Below, one piece after another: positions 34,965 through 44,729 of a stretch of DNA of 64,000 bases. Source of the stretch: Trichoderma breve. Lineage: Eukaryota; Ascomycota; Sordariomycetes; Hypocreales; Hypocreaceae. Below the pieces are notes generated by a model. That model saw nothing but the letters and a program-made list of their open reading frames with translations, did not search any database and was not told the origin of the DNA. Positions within the stretch are counted from its first letter, which is position 1, and the number at the start of each line of letters is the position of its first letter. A program made the position numbers and the translations under genes. The stretch covers positions 1,550,001-1,614,000 of the forward strand of contig NC_079237.1 of the NCBI RefSeq assembly GCF_028502605.1, written 5' to 3'.

Positions 34965-35162
34965 AGGTTTCACGGGTGCTAGTGACGGAGAGAGTAGACC
35001 TGGTTATTCTGGCGCCTCTGTTGACTCTGGGGGTCCTGGAAATGGCCTTAATGACCTCTTTAACCAGTCAAACAGTCTCACCAACTACGTTACCAGAATT
35101 CATTGTGAAAAGTACGAGTTATGAGATCAGACAAGTTATTGTGATTTTTTTTCTTTGTTCTT

Positions 35163-35408
35163 TTATAACTTAAATTTATCCTTCGTATGCAGTTCCTTCG
35201 CGACGAATAGAGCGGCCTGGTCAGCTTGAACGCCATCAAATTGACAAACGTTTGGATTCTCTGGAGCGCAGCCGAGGCCTACTGGACTAAATGCGAATGG
35301 GTTTGGCCATAATGTTGTGACCGGATCGTGGATGCATGGCTGAGTGCTCATTAGAAAGAATGATAGTAATACAGCAAATTTCCCGTCCAACAGAGACGCT
35401 ATCTTCAT
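35163..35408 (-). CDS. Possible small secreted protein
   Basis: A single 81-aa frame. Residues about 10-22 (FAVLLSFFLMSTQ) form a hydrophobic stretch that could be a signal peptide. The mature part is short with three cysteines and a Pro/Asn-rich middle (GLGCAPENPNVCQFDG), ending acidic/basic. No family is recognised. It is 386 bp from another secreted-type gene on the same strand. It may be a spurious frame, and expression evidence is missing. Confidence 0.35.
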   Translation of the reverse strand: MKIASLLDGKFAVLLSFFLMSTQPCIHDPVTTLWPNPFAFSPVGLGCAPENPNVCQFDGVQADQAALFVAKELHTKDKFKL

Positions 35409-35794
35409 ATACCCAGTTTGTTATAGTTTGTAGTATAAACGAAAGCTAAGCAAAATTCAGGGTAAAGGCTAATAACAAAATGTTTTCAAGGCTACAGACG
35501 CATTCAACAGACTAAATTCCAAATGTTACTTGAGTTTTCTTCGTAATCATTGGCTAGGAAGGTACTTTAGTTATCTAAAAGAGTGTAGAGAAGCGAATTT
35601 GCATGTTTAGTTACCGAGACTAAAGTCTGAAGCTTCTGATAGTTTAAGTAGATTAATAAATCGCATGAATGATCTAGTAATCTCCTTCTAATCAGTTCCG
35701 ACATGATTTTGATCTAGAACTACACACTCCGCAGGCACATTCTTATAAATGTGAGAGTCGGGTAATGATAATCTATCATTATGTCAAGGTTTGT
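35409..35794. other. AT-rich spacer
   Basis: No gene is seen. The sequence is AT-rich like the rest of this block. Confidence 0.5.
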
Positions 35795-36184
35795 TTACCA
35801 GCGTTGACAGCACCAGTAAATTGGCTCATAGAGAAAAGGTCCGGTAGCGCAGGATTGAGAAACCGAATAACAGTTGTGAAAATTGCCGCCCTTGGTCCAT
35901 ACAAAGCCAGGCTTGCCGCTGCTGTCACAGCTGTTGATTCCATTGCCGGTGCCGTAGCCTGGGCCACCGCTGCAAGGGTTGCCTTGAAATTCGTTCTGGG
36001 AGAGACCAATATCACCACAGTTGTTGGCGGCGATGACCCATTCGTCCGTAACCAAAACGTTGTTTTGTCCTTGCCATTGGTACACCTGCTTGCGGCCGAC
36101 GCCAACTTCGCCTGAGTTGCAGATAGCATTGGCGCCTTGAAGGTAGCCCAGTGAAAGGAAAGTAACAGCTGTCGAGAACCTCAT
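35795..36184 (-). CDS. Small secreted cysteine-rich protein
   Basis: A 129-aa frame. Start at 36184 is chosen because MRFSTAVTFLSLGYLQGANA is a clear signal peptide; the ATG-like frame further upstream lacks one. The mature protein of about 109 aa has eight cysteines (NNCGD, NPCSG, NSCDS, HNCYS, QSCAT and a terminal CC pair), suggesting four disulfides, and Gly/Asn-rich loops. No family is recognised. Such proteins in Trichoderma are often secreted during interaction with plants or other fungi, but that role is an inference. It is flanked by AT-rich gene-poor DNA. Confidence 0.75.
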   Translation of the reverse strand: MRFSTAVTFLSLGYLQGANAICNSGEVGVGRKQVYQWQGQNNVLVTDEWVIAANNCGDIGLSQNEFQGNPCSGGPGYGTGNGINSCDSSGKPGFVWTKGGNFHNCYSVSQSCATGPFLYEPIYWCCQRW

Positions 36185-37790
36185 ATTGATTGAGAGCTGA
36201 TGGATGAGTTGTTTGGAGTAAAAAAAACAAAAGGGATAGAATTGAGAGTTAAGAGACAAGCAGAAATATAACTGTGAATCAATCGGTTGTTGCGAGAGTC
36301 AGATTGCTCATATTCTGCTTGATCCATCCCTTTCTTAAGTGCGCCCTTCCTTTCCTTATATACTTCTTCTGTTCATGTTGCCCCCACTGTTAATTTTCTC
36401 ATTTCACCATCCCAGTGATCGTAAGATCATTTATGAACTCCGGACTCGCTTCGAATTCGTCTTAAAGCGGCATTGAGGAGCTGGGTAAACCCGTTTCTAG
36501 CTTTCGCTTCTCGGTTCCTAGTTCTACTTCCACGGCTATAGACGTAGCTAGAGTAATATATATTCTCCGAGAAACATTTTAAGTTAGTTCATTGATATGG
36601 TGGAGGGTCTGGATTGTTTAGATGGAATCTAAGAAGCTGATGACCTGACTTATTCAGAAGATATGACTTTTGGGTTACTTCAATTAATCTCTGCAATAAT
36701 CTTGGCTCCCTATACGATATCTTACAAAGCCCGTTGTGAAGATAAGCATCCCATAAGTTTCCCAATAGTAACACGATAAGCTCACATCAAATATTATACA
36801 AAGCTTGTATGATATATCTTCTATTGGTGATCTTTTTCCAACTGCAAGATCTATTCTGGACAAGCAATCACCGCGATGTATTCTATAGCCCAAAGTCACG
36901 TATAGAAAGTTGCCTCTGCCAGCTGTAATTTAGTGTCTTAATGGGCTGCTTATTTCAGTAATTTTTTCCGAGGAACATCTTCACCGGTTTGTTTAGTAAG
37001 CACTAAAATCTTATATCTTATTGATAGCTGGGGAACGTAATCTAGATCTACCCAGCTGGTTGATCAGGCAGTCGCTTATTCTGCCTCTCTATTACAGAGG
37101 CGGCAACATAATTCATAACTTTACTGACTTTTTTCTCTTTTAATCATAAATATATATCTCAGCGGAGTGATAGTCACAGCTGAAATACTTGACAGGTATT
37201 AAGTAGCATCTATACGCAATGATTTTTGTACGGCCATGATAATATCTTCTGGGGGTATAAGCTTAAGAAAGAGCCTTAATTTAGAGACTATATTTCGCTA
37301 GCTTAGGCAGTACTTGGGTATGGTTTAGGGGCTACTTGTGTTAAAGCAGAATTAGCTTAGGCATTCGAATGAAGAAGGCAATCTGAATATCAGAATTCGG
37401 GTGGTATATTCGGCTGTTGTACTAACCACCGCTGGGTACCAGTCGTCCTGTTACATATATACCGAGTCTAGACGGCAAGGATTTCCTCACTCTGCTAGGA
37501 TCTTGAACCCTCGTTGTTTTTTACCAGCCACATTATAAGTGGACACCTGACATTAATCTCACGCCATCTAGTTTCCAATGTTCCATGCCTACTCCCTAGT
37601 CAACTAGTAATGACTCGATTGTTACTGTATACGCTTTCGGCCAAATGGTTTGTAAGCCGCCCTTAAACTATAGAGGCATAGCATGTAGCTCACCGTCTAG
37701 AGACGTGGAAGTATTGAGGGTTATCTACCAGAGTTGTCTAGGACATGAATCGAATTCACTACTCAACTCCGTACCTACCCATGATGTCAT
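36185..37790. other. AT-rich gene-poor stretch
   Basis: About 1.6 kb has frequent stops in all frames and many TA-rich words. No gene is supported. It may be old mobile-element debris decayed beyond visual recognition. Confidence 0.55.
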
Positions 37791-37896
37791 TTTCGCGCCC
37801 TCTTGAGACTTTGCGCCCTCTTAGGACTTTACGCCTTCTTAAACTTTGCGCCCTCTAAGATTTCACGCCTTCCAAGTTGTCGCGCCCTCCAAAAAC
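37791..37896. repeat. Degenerate 17-19-bp tandem repeat, about 6 copies
   Basis: Units start at 37791, 37810, 37828, 37845, 37862 and 37880, each a variant of TTTGCGCCCTCTTAGGAC. Differences are mostly C/T and G/A transitions (GCGCCC versus ACGCCT), the kind of change repeat-induced point mutation would leave. Confidence 0.8.
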
Positions 37897-37929
37897 ATCA
37901 TGAGAATTATTAATGTTTCTTGGTAAGCC

Positions 37930-38090
37930 AAGCCTGTCGATGCCAAAAAGGGCTTTGTCTTGAGCTTATTCATCAAGATGAATAAGTCTTGTGTCTTCTT
38001 GTTGGTGAAAAAGCCTGTCGATGCCAAAAAGGGCTTTGTCTTGAGCTTATTCATCAAGATGAATAAGTCTTGTGTCTTCTTGTTGGTGAA
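37930..38090. repeat. Perfect 81-bp tandem duplication with hairpin
   Basis: The block beginning AAGCCTGTCGATGCC at 37930 repeats at 38011, and the two copies appear identical over 80 bases. Each unit contains a near-loopless inverted repeat, CTTATTCATC-AA-GATGAATAAG. The unit length is 27 codons, so the frame is preserved and remains open on both strands. It lies about 95 bp upstream of the gene at 38184. Confidence 0.9.
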
Positions 38091-38183
38091 CAGTCTCAGG
38101 ACTATATCTACAGCGCTTCGCATTCTACTATTTAGGTTTCAATATTCATCCATCTACTGCATTTCCACTTACAGTAATCCATA

Positions 38184-38936
38184 ATGGCCACTACTTCTCA
38201 GGAATCTCGGCTTCTTGACCGAGTGATTGAGGCACACGGCGGATTGGACCGATGGAATCGTGTCAAGTCCATTGATGTGACCTTCAACTTTTCCGGTGCT
38301 TTTCTCGAATTAAAGGGTTATCCCGGTCACCATCAACCAACCATTACTGTTGACATCGAGAAGCTTAAAAGTGTCATTCAAGGACTTCCAGGCACCACCC
38401 CTGACAACAGAGGGTATTTCGACGACGATAGGACGTGGCTAGAGGCAAGAGATGGCTCGATCATAAAAGAATACAAGAAAACTCGCTCCTCTTTCAAAGA
38501 CCACGTCCGTACCACTCAATGGGACGATCTACAACTCACATACTTCATTAGCTACGCGATGTGTAACTACTTGTCCATCCCGTTTCTCTTTATTCGCCCC
38601 GATTTTACAAGTCGTGAGCTGGAACCGCATACGGAGGGCGGGGAGAACTGGCGCGTTTTGGAAGTAACATATCCGGATGGGTTTCCGACTCACACGAAAG
38701 TTCAGAAGTTTTATTTTGATGACAAATATTTTCTCTTGAGGAGGATGGATTATGTCACAGATGTTGCGAAAGGAGTGGCGGCTCATTATTGTTGGGATCA
38801 CAAGAATATCGATGGCCTGATTTTTCCGACACTGAGGCGGATTGTCCGAAGAAATGGAGACGATGCCGCACTCAACGGGCCGTCAGGGTTTTTGATCGAT
38901 TATACCAATGTAGTTATCCATGATAAGTCAGCTTAA
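38184..38936 (+). CDS. Conserved hypothetical protein, intronless
   Basis: A single 250-aa frame. It starts MATTSQESRLLDRVIEAHGG, a helical opening typical of proteins with a beta-rich, lipoprotein-carrier-like body, followed by many beta-strand runs (WRVLEVTYPDGFPTHTKVQKFYFD, KYFLLRRMDYV, FLIDYTNVVIHD). There is no signal peptide or membrane segment. I recall similar hypothetical proteins in both fungi and bacteria but cannot name a function. It stands alone just downstream of two tandem-repeat blocks, and lack of introns is unusual among its neighbours. Confidence 0.8.
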   Translation: MATTSQESRLLDRVIEAHGGLDRWNRVKSIDVTFNFSGAFLELKGYPGHHQPTITVDIEKLKSVIQGLPGTTPDNRGYFDDDRTWLEARDGSIIKEYKKTRSSFKDHVRTTQWDDLQLTYFISYAMCNYLSIPFLFIRPDFTSRELEPHTEGGENWRVLEVTYPDGFPTHTKVQKFYFDDKYFLLRRMDYVTDVAKGVAAHYCWDHKNIDGLIFPTLRRIVRRNGDDAALNGPSGFLIDYTNVVIHDKSA

Positions 38937-39058
38937 GTAGATCTGAGCCTCATGTCAAATGGAAAGTTTTTAGTGACAACGAAGAAGTTTGAAGTAAGCC
39001 ATACGATAGTAATAGAAATGACAATATTATATAATGACTGGTCGAATAGACTATACTA

Positions 39059-39524
39059 TCAATTTCTTGCTATTCGTAGTATTAAGTCATTCTTAAATAA
39101 GGATCGCACTCTCTCTTGCACTCTCTGCACAAACCCGTCAGGCCTTTTTCGGCTGTTCGCGTTCGCCGATTGATCTAGGAGCTGTATGATGCTGTTACGC
39201 CTCTTCTTCTGAGCCAGTGACCGGACAGTCTCGTGATTCACATGTTTTGCATCAATGTCGATGTTGCCCGTATCAAGAGGCAACCTCACTGCTTTATCAC
39301 GGCCAAAGTGGACGGTGGCTAATAAAGGCGTCCAGCCGTTTCCGTCCGCCCCTCTATCGATCAACAACTTGATGACATTCGACATACTGTATATGATGGC
39401 GTGTCCGTCCACATTCATCTGTTGCATTTATATCGGCCCCTTTGTACAGTAAAAGTTCTTTGGCAACCAGGTTGCTATGTTGACTGCTGTAAATGGATGG
39501 TGTGCAACTCTCTGTATCTGCCAT
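39059..39524 (-). pseudogene. Ankyrin-repeat gene fragment, frameshifted
   Basis: One frame reads LLLYKGADINATDECGRT and then ECHQVV, the standard end of one ankyrin repeat and start of the next. The continuation LLIDRGADGNGWTPLLATVHFGRDKAV is in another frame, so a frameshift lies at about 39365-39385. Further on DAKHVNHETVRSLAQKKRRNSIIQLL reads like a last repeat. No N-terminal effector or NTPase part is seen. It is a remnant of a larger ankyrin protein. Confidence 0.65.
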
Positions 39525-39580
39525 GCTAGAATCAGCTCCACATATACTATCTTGTGTACTGAGTGGCTCCTGCGACAACA

Positions 39581-40388
39581 CTATAGTCGATAGGGGCCGA
39601 AGTCCTTATATCCAGCGCCCTTGACAAAGGTCTGCAACCATGGGCCTTGCGTCTTCGCCTCTGCGAGCTCGCAGAAGAGCTTTGCATGTGCCTCTCCATC
39701 AATCTTAAAAGCAGCTGAGCCATCTGCCTTTCGTTCATCGACATAGTAAAACCTATGCAATGGTCAGTCACATTCACTCCAGCAGTTAAATGATAGTAGG
39801 AATTACATACTTGAACCCTTTGTCTTTGTATTCAGAAGCGGCAGCCATCATCATGTGCGCAGATGCTGACTTGCCAGCACCGGATTCCAGGAACTGCGGG
39901 AGCGGCTTGACGTTTAGTATGTTGCCCGTAAACGCGAATACCTTTGGTGCATTGGCAGGGAGCTCCGCGAAGCCGAGCACGGCCTGCTGTGCTGCGACAA
40001 AAACACTGGTATTGTTGACAGTCATGTCTCGCTTGAAAGCGTCCAACGGGATCCCAAATGGGTCGCCCGGGGAAGGGAAGGTCGCGGCGCCGGCTACGAA
40101 TGCTTAGCAGGTATTCAGTTAGTGTATCTGGTGCTAAGGCATACCGTTGTATATCACTACGCTCGGGATTCCCAGCTCGCTCTTAACCTTTACAAAGGCA
40201 TTGACAACATCGTCGGGGTTGGCGAAGTCGCTTTTGATGTTAAGCTGACTGCCTGTGCTGTCTGCCTCGTTCAGTGACCGGGCTGCGATTGCAACCTTGT
40301 AACCTTTGGAGGCAAAAGCCTTCGCCGTTGGGAGGCCGACTTTAGGTCCTGCACCGAGGATGAGAACGACAGGAGATATTCCGGGCAT
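39581..40388 (-). CDS. Atypical SDR-like oxidoreductase
   Basis: Exons are 40145-40388, 39811-40102 and 39581-39752, giving 235 aa. The introns are 42 bp (GTATGC donor) and 58 bp (GTATGT donor); the 42-bp intron is unusually short but the phases agree. The N-terminus VVLILGAGPKVGLPTAKAF is a Rossmann dinucleotide motif and VVIYNAF is the strand-4 region. The usual YxxxK catalytic pair is not visible where expected (SGAGKSASAHMMMAAASEYK), so it may be a non-classical or inactive SDR. It is divergent from the glutathione transferase, with 872 bp between starts. Confidence 0.8.
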
Positions 40389-41260
40389 AGTTGGGAATGA
40401 ATGGGAGAGGCCAGACCGTGTGCAGTCGAGCAAGAAAGCGAGGTGCCTTTATCTGCTTTATATATGCTTCCATGTCTTCGCATTGAGGCAAAGAAAGGCA
40501 CAGGCAGTGATCCGAGACGGTGAGGGTTCTGCTTGTACTGTTTGTAATGGAAGCCATCACGGAGCTGGAGCAAGCCTGTATGCCTATTTTGGCTAATGAG
40601 TGGATTCTCGCCGGTCCCCCGGCCCCGGACCCGGAGCCTTCGGAAGGTCCGAACTCGATTACATAATGTTCAATTCCGTTCCTTACCAATGTCGCAGTTA
40701 CTTCTTTGAGCGGCGGTGATATCCATTTGCTGCCTCAAACTCCTATCATTCCATGCTATTACTAATTATTTACTTGTACGTCAAATATTGTCATTGTCTT
40801 TGAACCTACACGAAGTTGCTCGTTCCATCCTGCGTAAGGAAATTTAGAAGCGGGGCATGTTCCCGTGGATTACCTATCAAGTGAGAGGAGGGTTCTGTTT
40901 TATCTGCGAGTCCTCCGCTCCGGCTGACTTTAGTCCCTTGTAGTTGCATAAGCTTGTATATTCGCTTTCCCTTTGTTAATTCGGTTTATTGAGTTGAGTA
41001 GGAATGTTGTGTCGTAATGTCAACATTTGTCAGCTTGCTACTCCTTCATGATGAATGTTGAATCAAGTAGAACTCTCAAGGCAGGCAGAGAGAGGCGATG
41101 TATTTAAAAGGAGACCGAAAGTACATGACACCGAATTTTTCTTGCGCTATATCATCTACTGGATCTTTCATCATCAGTCAACACCTGAATCAATTTGCAA
41201 GCTCTCGATCCTACAATCTATCTTCGTATATCTCGATACACCTTCATCTAAACGGGTGAA
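40389..41260. promoter_or_regulatory. Divergent promoter of SDR and GST genes
   Basis: This region separates the SDR (-) and GST (+) starts. It holds a GC-rich island at about 40608-40654 with palindromic words (CCTTCGGAAGG; CGGAC with GTCCG), standing out in AT-rich surroundings. CGG/CCG words could be Zn2Cys6 sites, but that is inference. Confidence 0.4.
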
Positions 41261-41914
41261 ATGGAGCCGATCAAAGTACTTGGAATTCACGGGCCCAACG
41301 CTGGCAAAGTTATTCTCCTCTGTGAGGAGCTAGGTCTGCCATATGAGACCGAAGTCATCCCACTTAACGATGTCAAGAATCCCAACTACGTCGCCATCAA
41401 CCCAAATGGGCGCCTGCCGTCTATCCAGGACCCAAACACAGACCTCACGCTGTGGGAGTCGGGCGCTATTATCGAGTACTTGACAGAGAAATATGATACC
41501 GACTACAAGCTAAGCTTTGTGCCGGGCACAGCTGAGGCGTACCATGCTCGTCAATGGCTTTACTTCCAGACCACTGGCCAGGGACCGTACTACGGGCAGG
41601 CGATGTGGTTTATTATATATCAACCGCTTCCCGAAGCGCGCGAACGCTACGTCAAGGAGGTTAATCGCGTGACTGGAGTACTGGAGGGGCATCTGGCAAA
41701 GCAAAAGCCCGACGCGGACGGCAACTCCTGGTTTCTAGGTGGCCGCCTCTCCTACCTGGACATCGCCTTCTTTACGTGGCAGAACACAGCCGAGCCGCGA
41801 ATTCCGAATGAAGAGTTCAACCAGGATGACTACCCGCACGTCAAGAAGTGGCTTGACAACATGCTCTCGCGACCGAGTGTGAAGAAGCTTCTGAAGCTCC
41901 AAGAAGCTAAATAA
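41261..41914 (+). CDS. Glutathione S-transferase, Ure2p/GstA-like
   Basis: An intronless 217-aa frame of normal GST length. The N-terminal thioredoxin-like domain contains GPNAGKVILLCEELGLPYE, NPNGRLPSIQDP with the cis-Pro, and WESGAIIEYL, the glutathione-binding Glu-Ser pair. The C-terminal helical domain contains QWLYFQTTGQGPYYGQ and LSYLDIAFF. These patterns match fungal Ure2p-like GSTs used in detoxification of electrophiles and peroxides. It is not the zeta class, so maleylpyruvate isomerase is unlikely. It neighbours an SDR and a Zn2Cys6 factor. Confidence 0.93.
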   Translation: MEPIKVLGIHGPNAGKVILLCEELGLPYETEVIPLNDVKNPNYVAINPNGRLPSIQDPNTDLTLWESGAIIEYLTEKYDTDYKLSFVPGTAEAYHARQWLYFQTTGQGPYYGQAMWFIIYQPLPEARERYVKEVNRVTGVLEGHLAKQKPDADGNSWFLGGRLSYLDIAFFTWQNTAEPRIPNEEFNQDDYPHVKKWLDNMLSRPSVKKLLKLQEAK

Positions 41915-42711
41915 TAGAGTGTGGCAGGGGGAACGGGTCTCCGTCTTAAACAGGCGAGTTGCTGCTGAGTGTGGTTGGGGATGGAGATAGGGATGGATCA
42001 TTTAAAGTAGGATGATAAATAGACACTCCTACCTTATGCGCCTCTTGCTTGGTGTTCCATTAATGAGCACAGATTGGACCTCCAGTGCTTGACATCTGCT
42101 TGGGTGCATAAAAGCCCTTCCAACCATCTTGAAGGTCCTGCAAGACCGACTTGCAGCTACGGGGGCCAAATCAAAGCGTGTTTCAGTTCAAGGCAATTTG
42201 TATAGTGACAGACATCTTGCTCCAATAGGTGTCTTTGCTTGTTTTGATACAACGACTATTAGTATCTAGTTACCTTGAATACACTCGTCCTGTGATTGAG
42301 CACCAGGTCAGCAGGAGTGAATCTCCGTTTTAACCGCCACCACGTAGCCTTGTCCCTTGAAGACCGGCGTAGCTAGATAGCAAGCTTCTCGACCAATGGT
42401 CAGAGGTGCCAACCCCTGTTCGCTACACTTGTCGTGGCAAAAGAAAGGTGGCCTCTTTATAGCTGTGATGGCTATTACTGTTGTAGGGCCTAGAGAGTCT
42501 AAGTGTTGCGTCTTCAAAATCCGAGGCTTGCTTAATGGTTGTGTGTTTAGTTGGAGGATTAGCTACCCTGGCCGGAGTCATCCAGACTGCATTATGCGAT
42601 GAGTGCTCATAAAGCCCGCTAGGCGCTTAGCCACTGCGTCGCAAGGGCTGCTGCTGTATCTGGGATAGGTTGTTAATGAAGTTTTATTAGAGACCGGTTA
42701 TGCTTAGATGG
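41915..42711. other. Intergenic region
   Basis: The 3' flanks of the convergent GST (+) and Zn2Cys6 factor (-). No gene is seen. Confidence 0.6.
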
Positions 42712-44729
42712 TTATGTAAAGGACGCCAGAGGTTTTGAACTGAAATGTTGAACAGCCTTTTTGGCCTTGAGGTTTAAGCTTTTGCAAGTGCGATGCATTT
42801 GCACCAGCTCCTTGGACTGTGAGATTGTGTTTGGATCCTTGGCGAGTGTCTCCAACAGACGTAGAAATGGCTCGATGAGATTGAGATCTGAAATTGCATT
42901 TGGCGATATGGGATTATGTGTCAAATTATGGAGCATGCTGCTAGCTGCAGCGAAGAAAGCGTGAAGAAGCATCCTACAGTGTGTCAGATAAAGATGTCCA
43001 GAAGGTTCTGCTTCTCTCGAGATCACTTACCAGACACAGGCACAGTCTCCTTGGGGGATGGCTTCAATAAGACGGATCGCTTTGCGTGCCTCAGCGACGC
43101 ATAGGCTACCTGGGGGTGACATTGGTTCAGACCGGCTGAGCTCTTGGTTGGAGAAAGGTTTCGCCGCTAGAGGCAAGTGGCGATCGATCATTGTGAGGCA
43201 ATGAAGATATGTGAGTCGTAGGACCACTTTGTGTATCATCTCGCCTGAAAGTTGGAACCCTGGTAATGCCGCGAAGTCCTCTAGTATTTCCAGCTGCGCG
43301 CTGGATTTCCAGTACGATAATAAAGAACTCAACTCCTGTGCCGCAATCGCTCTCTGTGCAGCCGTTTGTCGTCCAGCCCGTACCGAGTACAATTGTTTAT
43401 ACACTTGCCCCTGAACAAGTGCAAGGCCTATGCGACAGTTGAACAGGTCCAAATTTCCGGACTCAAGACTTGCTTTTGATGGCAAAAGTACATCCATGTC
43501 ATCATCATCTTGACCAAAGGGTCGGCCCGTCCGTAGACTAACATCCTTGTCAAGAATATACACCTTCCAAAACACCCGCCTCCGTTTCTCGGCTTCTGAT
43601 TCCGTGACTCCTGGGCTGGAACATTCTCTGTGCAGATTCATAAGCTGTGCCAAGCGTAGAGCTGCGGCCACGAGCATTGCGGCTGGCTCCGGATCCGGTG
43701 TGCCCTGAAGAAGGCAGGCCATACCCGCCAGAGCCTGGACAGCAGAGAGACTTCGATCGGAGACATTCAGCTCGGAGACGACGCTGAGAGCGTTTTGTGC
43801 ATAGCCATAAGCCAGAATGTGCTCCTGTGTCGGATCTAATGTGCGTATGGCGCGGAGGCGATGAGCTATCGACAGCACAACATTGAGGCATGCCCACCAA
43901 CCAGCATCCCTAGGACTAGAAGTCGAATATTTGAGGTGAAACTCTCTCAAAAAGTCCTCTTCGTGAAAAAGTGGAAGAAACCTATTATAGTTACTGAAAG
44001 TTTCCTCAATCAACTCCTCAGCGACTGCCTTTGTGGGTAGCTGCTGACGCGCTGGTAGAGCAACTAGGCGTGATTCTGGAGCGGAACGAGGCCACATACG
44101 GTCAGTTACATAACTTCCAAGCGTAGACCAATCGGTTGCATCGTGGTCGGGTACTCGAAATGTAGCTCCATGGCGAAACTCAACTGGATTGTTCGTATGT
44201 TCGAATGAGGGAACTTGTAGCTCATTCTCTGGCATCCATGAATTACTTTCATTGTGAGATTTGATCAGTGCTGCTGTGTCAGGTAATGTTGCGGCCGTCG
44301 TCTGGTCTTTATGCGAAATGATGTTAGGCACAGTTGGCTTTCCCAATGACCTTTCTCCTAGCAAAGCCTCTACTCCCAAGAGTCTTTTCTCGAGCTGTGC
44401 GATGTATTTGAAGCTGCAGAACACTTAATAAAGGCAAACTTCGTAGGCTGGAGAAGCATACTGACCCAGCTGGTCTGCGAGGCTTCCTCTTCATTGCAAT
44501 TGGCGTAAAATGACACACTGTGCCATATTTGGTGCATGGACTGCATCCTTGGGCAGTAGGCTCGCAACGAATCTTTTTCTTCCGGCACATGTCGCAAGCC
44601 TTGCATTGAGTGTCAACAGATGCGGAACGGCATTGAGTACGAGCATTTGGTTCAACTCACGCGAACGATGACTGGCCGCTCCTCTGCCCTGGAAGTTGGC
44701 TGGGCCGCAAAACCCGCGTGTGAGTCCAT
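42712..44729 (-). CDS. Zn2Cys6 transcription factor
   Basis: Four exons: 44661-44729, 44466-44599, 43031-44413 and 42712-42973; introns of 61, 52 and 57 bp; 615 aa, all phases consistent. The binuclear zinc cluster is at C25-x2-C28-x6-C35-x6-C42-x2-C45-x6-C52, split after residue 23 by intron 1. A coiled-coil linker follows (YIAQLEKRLLGVEALL). The fungal-specific middle homology region has EKRRRVFWKVYILDKDVSLRTGRPFGQDDDDMDV. It is nuclear and probably binds CGG triplets. Targets are unknown; the adjacent GST and SDR are candidates by position. Confidence 0.92.

Noticed and set aside
37791..38090. Possible CRISPR-like array
   Set aside because: The host is a eukaryote, units are contiguous without unique spacers, and the repeats are ordinary minisatellites.
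37863..38184. Short proteins read through the 81-bp duplication on either strand
   Set aside because: The open frames result from a repeat length divisible by three; there is no start context or conserved pattern.
41261..41914. GST as the maleylpyruvate isomerase of the gentisate set
   Set aside because: Motifs fit Ure2p/GstA-like enzymes rather than the zeta class, and the gene is about 10 kb away from the cluster.
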